DNA from: Corythucha ciliata
Taxonomy: Eukaryota; Arthropoda; Insecta; Hemiptera; Tingidae
Length of the DNA: 64,000 nucleotides
NCBI GenBank assembly: GCA_038030265.1
Contig: CM075940.1
Location: 14,322,001 to 14,386,000, forward strand
Direction: 5' to 3'
Shown one piece after another: positions 60,001-64,000 of this stretch. A model generated the notes under the pieces. It was not told the origin of the DNA and did not search any database. It was given only the letters and a program-made list of their open reading frames with translations. The translations under genes were made by a program, and so were the position numbers. Position 1 is the first letter of the stretch, and each line of letters opens with the position of its first letter.

Positions 60001-60765
60001 TCAACAGTAGAACTAATGGAATGGAACGCATCCGTAGTGAAAAGTGAACTAGCCTCTGTGCCACTGCTCTGTGGAGCAACTTGGTGAGGGACTTTATCTT
60101 ATTTTATCATCGAGAGCGAGACAGCCGCTCAACATTTCAACTGGTCCACAGGCCGATAACGCTGTGGAGTAGTTGTCCTTTCTTGTTTTCGTCCGGAAAA
60201 ATGATCGTCGTAAATCGGATCTGTGTGTTTCGATTAAAAATGAACATTAAAATACGTTTGTGTGACGGTGAATCTGCCATCGCTGCCATTTTACCTCTCG
60301 GGTGATTTTAGACCATCAAGGCGCTTGTGGCAACGGGACAGCAATGGACGCCTCGTGAAACGTGCGGCCGGCTCGTTGAAGGTGAGAATTTTTGAATTTT
60401 GTCTCTATGTATATTACGCATACGCCCATTTTGCCATCAACAATTTTTATTTGTCTAAATAAATGAGGTCCTATTGGTTGGCAAGGGGTCACGGATGGGT
60501 GGGCGTGGAACTTCTATCGACGATCGAGAGAGCCTTGTACAGGTGTTTCAGGAGGAATGATCCGGATTATGTCATAGGTACATGGAAGTACCTTCTGTCA
60601 ACTTTTCCAGATTTTTTCGGGTGAAAACACGTTCCCGAGGTATTCTTTCTCTCCTGTTGCCAAATCGCAGGGAATTTTTAATTGCCTCTTAGCAGCTTAG
60701 CTCGGTCCCGTATGGTACTGGACCGTACTAGTCTGACACACCAAGAAAGGTCGGGGTCAGGGGAA
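60001..60765 (+). other. Possible small exons, unassigned
   Basis: An ATG at 60016 (MEWNASVVKSEL...) leads to a gtgagg donor. A segment ending gtgaga lies at about 60317-60380 and is open in more than one frame. A 53-codon frame at 60463-60624 begins MRSYWLARGHGW and ends STFPDFFG. Phases allow several joins and none gives a recognised protein, so no gene is called. Confidence 0.2.
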
Positions 60766-61375
60766 CTATTCTGTAACTTTTTAAATTGTAGAATCGCTTA
60801 AACTACGAGGATTAGGGGATAAAGCATGCATGAATCTGCAGCCGAAACCGGTCCGTTTCTGACAAGCCTCGACGAGGGAAGACAGACGATGTAGGCCCCT
60901 ACGGCTACAGATTCATGCATACTTTAGGTTTGTTCGTTTGTTGTTCAGTGTAGTGGTGCAGGTGTGGTTCGAGCAGTCCGGGATTTACGTCATTTCTATA
61001 AAGCAAACGAACGCTTTTCGTGCAAATGGCTAACCTTACGGTAACAAAAACGTTACCTTTATGATTTATTTCCGCTTCTCAGAAGGAAATGATTGACGAA
61101 AGGTAATTATTGAGCAGGTTATAACATTTCGAGCACCAAGCTCCTCCTAATTTTTCAGTGTAGATAGTGCTGCACTGAACAGTCCGAGATTTGACAAACG
61201 AACGCTTTCAGTGTAGTTGGGGATTACAAAAGAACGCTTTTCGGACTGTTCGTGCAGTCCAGAGCAGCTCCGGACGACAAACGAACAAACCTATTATTCT
61301 GTATAACTTGTTGGAAATTCGAAATATGGTGACTTAACAAAAACAGACGCATAAAAGTTACAGAATAGCCCTCTG
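60766..61375. mobile_element. TIR element, CTATTCTGTAACTTTT ends
   Basis: 'gaactattctgtaactttt' at 60770-60788 is mirrored by 'aaaagttacagaatagccc' at about 61355-61373. Inside are two mirrored copies of 'gcatgaatctg' with flanks (60.83 and 60.91 kb) and repeated 'aacgaacgcttttcg' words. It is about 600 bp and has no transposase. The ends resemble those of the MITEs at 10.83 and 54.36 kb. Confidence 0.6.
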
Positions 61376-61758
61376 ATTTGTGTTTCTCACACCAAGCAAT
61401 AACCGGGCTTTCATTTTCCTGCAATTTAACGGGGGGGGGGGGAGCGACAGACGGACCGACGGCATGCCGAAAACCATTATTTGTACAGTCAGGCGCAAAG
61501 ACTCGAAATTCGACCGCTGGGAGAGCCTTGAGCAGGCGATACAAGGTTCATTCCGCCCGCCGGGCGTAAAGAAAAATATCAGCCCTCTTCGCCTTCTTTT
61601 ACGTCATTTGTTTTTAAATTGTACAGTAGCCATAAAAACACAAAAATAAGCTCTGTAAATTACGCTGAGAGGCGATTAAAGTTCTCTCTGTATCAGCTAC
61701 ATCATCCTTCCATTCGCTAGCTAGAGTGTGTGTTCACTTTAGTTTATTAAGCAAACCA
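61376..61758. other. No gene seen
   Basis: A 12-base G run (61431-61442) and a 'cggcatgccgaaaaccat' word shared in inverted form with 35.54 kb suggest repeat debris. The overlapping frames (61224-61544 -, 61378-61649 +) follow the G run and are not convincing. Confidence 0.5.
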
Positions 61759-61863
61759 TATGCTATGCGTCTGTGCAGTCCGTGCAACCTATCAAAATGC
61801 TTCATTTTTCGAAGGAATCAATTTTTATTGGTTGCATAGACTCCACAGATGCATAGCACAAAG
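61759..61863. mobile_element. Hairpin MITE related to 62.34 kb
   Basis: 'gctatgcgtctgtgcagtcc' onward is mirrored by the stretch ending 'catctgtggagtc' on the other strand, with loop words 'caaaatgcttcattttt' shared with the intact copy at 62.34 kb. The ends are decayed and no duplication was found. Confidence 0.6.
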
Positions 61864-62340
61864 CTTCTGAACGGAGCTTTAAAGAATGGTTTTTATGATT
61901 ATTATTATAATAAGTATGAACGTAAAAAAAGCATACAACACTCGGGCGGTGTAACCTCATTACGATCTCGGGTGACAATAGCCCTCGGCTTTACCTCGGG
62001 CACTTCCTGTCGCCCTCGACCGTAATGAGCATCATACCGCCCTTGGATCGTAACATACTATTTTCCAACCTTTCTGAGGCTGCGTATCGTGAATATGAAG
62101 TCACCTCGGACTAGATTTTTCCACGAACACCATCCTTTTTTCCCTGCGGGTACATGGAAGTAAAAAGAGAACGGGCGCACTCAGGTGTTGATCCGGGATT
62201 TCGTCTGGGGGGGGGGGCAGGGGATAGATTGAATTTAAACCCCCCCACCACCATGGGAGGTGGATACAAAAATCTTTTAAATTTGAAAGATTTATCGAAC
62301 TTCGTAGCAGTGCTCTGACAGGCGAGGGGTAATAAGTTTA

Positions 62341-62476
62341 AGGCCCGTTCACAAGCTATATGTTTGTGTTGTGTGATGTCTATGCAACCTTTAAAAATGC
62401 TTCAATTTCGAGGGAATAAATTTGTTTGGTTGCATAGACTCCACATAGCGTAAACATAGAGCTTGTGAACCGGCCT
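62341..62476. mobile_element. Harbinger-like MITE with TTA duplication
   Basis: A 136-bp hairpin element. Its left end AGGCCCGTTCACAAGC is matched at the right by the reverse complement AGGCCGGTTCACAAGC, apart from an extra A at the terminus. TTA stands on each side (62338-62340, 62477-62479). TTA/TAA duplications and GGCC-like ends are typical of PIF/Harbinger MITEs (family knowledge). There is no coding capacity. Confidence 0.75.
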
Positions 62477-63736
62477 TTACTGTTGAAATATCAAAGACTG
62501 CCAAGATCACAAATGCCACTTTTTGGCTTATTATTTCTCAATAATAAGTCTTTGTAATCGTATCGCAAAAAAATTGTTTTGACCCCCCCTCAAAATTTGT
62601 AGTTTTAAGTTTCAAAGTGCGTAGAATCCAAATCTGCAATAAAAAAAAATGTCCGTCCGCCGTCCGGGCCATATCTTGCCCTAGGATTGCTCGAAAAAAC
62701 TCGTTCTTTCGCACATAGACTCTATTTGGGGTCTAGTTGGTCCTAACATCTGATCAGTTTGATCAAATAACCTCCTTGGGTTTTATGGGCCAAAAGCGGG
62801 TCCAAAATGGGGATTTTCAAAGGATTTGGGGTCATAGGGGTGTGGGGTGTCGATTTTCATGTAATTTCAAGCCGGATTTGACTACATCCATGAATAATTA
62901 ACCCACAGGCGAAATAATAAGTCATTGTTCGATAATTCGCAGCGTTTTTTCTTGCATTATAGTGAAGGTATATTTTTTTTGCGTGTATTATGGATTAAAT
63001 TATAATGAAAAAAGGTTAAAATTGGGGGCAACTATTGTGAAAAGAGGGGCGAAATAACCAAGACAGTTTCATAAAGGACCGGTTCAAAGAGTTAAATCTA
63101 TAGTTACCGGTTGAAATTCCCGGTTTCGTGACCAAATAATTAAGCCAAGATTCTAATGTTGCTCGTGTAATAAACAAAACTAGTGTATGGACGCCAGGAA
63201 CGAATTAATGCTTTCCAGTATGAATATCACACCACAAAATTTCCTTTTTTTTTTTTTTCAAAAAAAACTAAATTTGACCTTTACCGATTCTATGTCCACG
63301 TAGGGCAAGGGGGACTAGGTTCTAAGGGCTAATGTTTCTTAATTCTATTGTAGTTCATAATGCTTGAAGAACTGTAAGTTTCTAGGAATTTGACCTTTCT
63401 TCTGGTGGGATTTTCGTCGAAAAATGGCCAGTTTGCGAGGTAAATCTCGCAATTTCTGATCGTATTGTGAGTTCTTGATGAAAAATTGGACTTCGTATAT
63501 TATAGACAGCCTTTATTATTCGCCAAATAACCCGTATTTGGACCCGAAAATCCAATGTTGGGGATTTCAAACTATAGTTGTATATTGCCGATTGCAGATC
63601 CTAGAAACTCGAATAGAGCGAATTCGCCCCCCCCCCACCCCGCGGCCAAGTCTGTTGTATCCGCCTTAGTCTCTAATATGTGTTGACACTTTCACAGTGT
63701 ACAACTCTTCTTGCACTTCTTCTGGGCCCCTCAAGG
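62477..63736. other. No gene seen
   Basis: AT-rich, low-repeat sequence with an A run (62640), T runs (62967, 63247) and no frame with recognisable motifs. Confidence 0.55.
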
Positions 63737-63752
63737 TCTAGATCCGCCACTG
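63737..63752. mobile_element. hAT-type terminus, TCTAGATCCGCCACTG
   Basis: The reverse complement CAGTGGCGGATCTAGA is a common end word of hAT-type MITEs and matches the word at 121-133. The element body presumably lies to the left (C run at 63.63 kb), but the other terminus was not recognised. Confidence 0.45.
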
Positions 63753-64000
63753 CACCGGGGCTCGCAGATGAAGCGTAAATTCCCTAGTCATTTTAAATTG
63801 GTCATAAATTATGCAAAGCCCCCCCCCCCTGCCCATTCTTCGTTCTTTTCAATTTTCTGGTCACATTGTTTGAAAATTTGTCTGTGAAAACAAGAGGTAG
63901 GCATGGTTGCGGGTGGTGGGGATGGACCCGCACCTGGCCACACTGAAGGAAGATTTTTGAGTGGGAGGTTTTTGGGATTTTGGGTAACAGTAATGAAATG
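63753..64000. other. Window end, nothing identified
   Basis: A C run at 63.82 kb and otherwise unremarkable sequence. Confidence 0.5.

Overview
The window is nuclear DNA of an animal. It carries three recognisable, intron-rich, conserved metazoan genes with canonical GT-AG introns (46 bp to over 10 kb), set in AT-rich DNA full of transposon debris. The genes read as an invertebrate, most likely an arthropod or another protostome. The N-terminal block of the HPS5 protein (YTCFEVS) looks closest, from memory, to the insect ortholog. I cannot name the species.

Layout. 1-7.0 kb is transposon and degenerate-repeat territory, including an intact 2.0 kb hAT-like non-autonomous element. 7.35-10.6 kb (+) is CDC16/APC6, a TPR subunit of the anaphase-promoting complex, in 13 exons. 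10.6-12.0 kb is a convergent intergenic region with a long inverted repeat. 12.0-18.8 kb (-) is HPS5, a BLOC-2 subunit, in six exons. Its 3 kb first intron holds a dimeric tRNA-derived SINE and satellite-like repeats, and its last exon adds a RING-like zinc-binding tail. 18.77-19.05 kb is a short gap that is probably a bidirectional promoter. From about 19.05 kb (possible first exon) to 45.8 kb (+) is a CPEB2-4/Orb2-type translational regulator. Its RRM1-RRM2-ZZ core is certain (40.5-45.8 kb); the 5' exons are inferred from splice phase. 45.8-50.9 kb is a very AT-rich stretch that looks like a long CPEB 3' UTR, with cytoplasmic polyadenylation elements, several AATAAA signals and conserved-type miRNA seed matches. 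51-64 kb is mostly repeats: a second TSD-flanked copy of the hAT-like element, MITEs, foldbacks, about 33-bp and 170-bp tandem arrays, and a few unassigned candidate exons.

The three genes do not form a pathway: cell cycle (CDC16), lysosome-related organelles (HPS5) and mRNA translation (CPEB). What stands out is (i) a family of hAT-like elements whose interiors are built of degenerate short tandem repeats, (ii) the RING-like tail on HPS5, (iii) the possible short-N-terminus CPEB isoform sharing a promoter with HPS5, and (iv) the CPEB 3' UTR. All homology calls are from recognition by eye; no database search was run.
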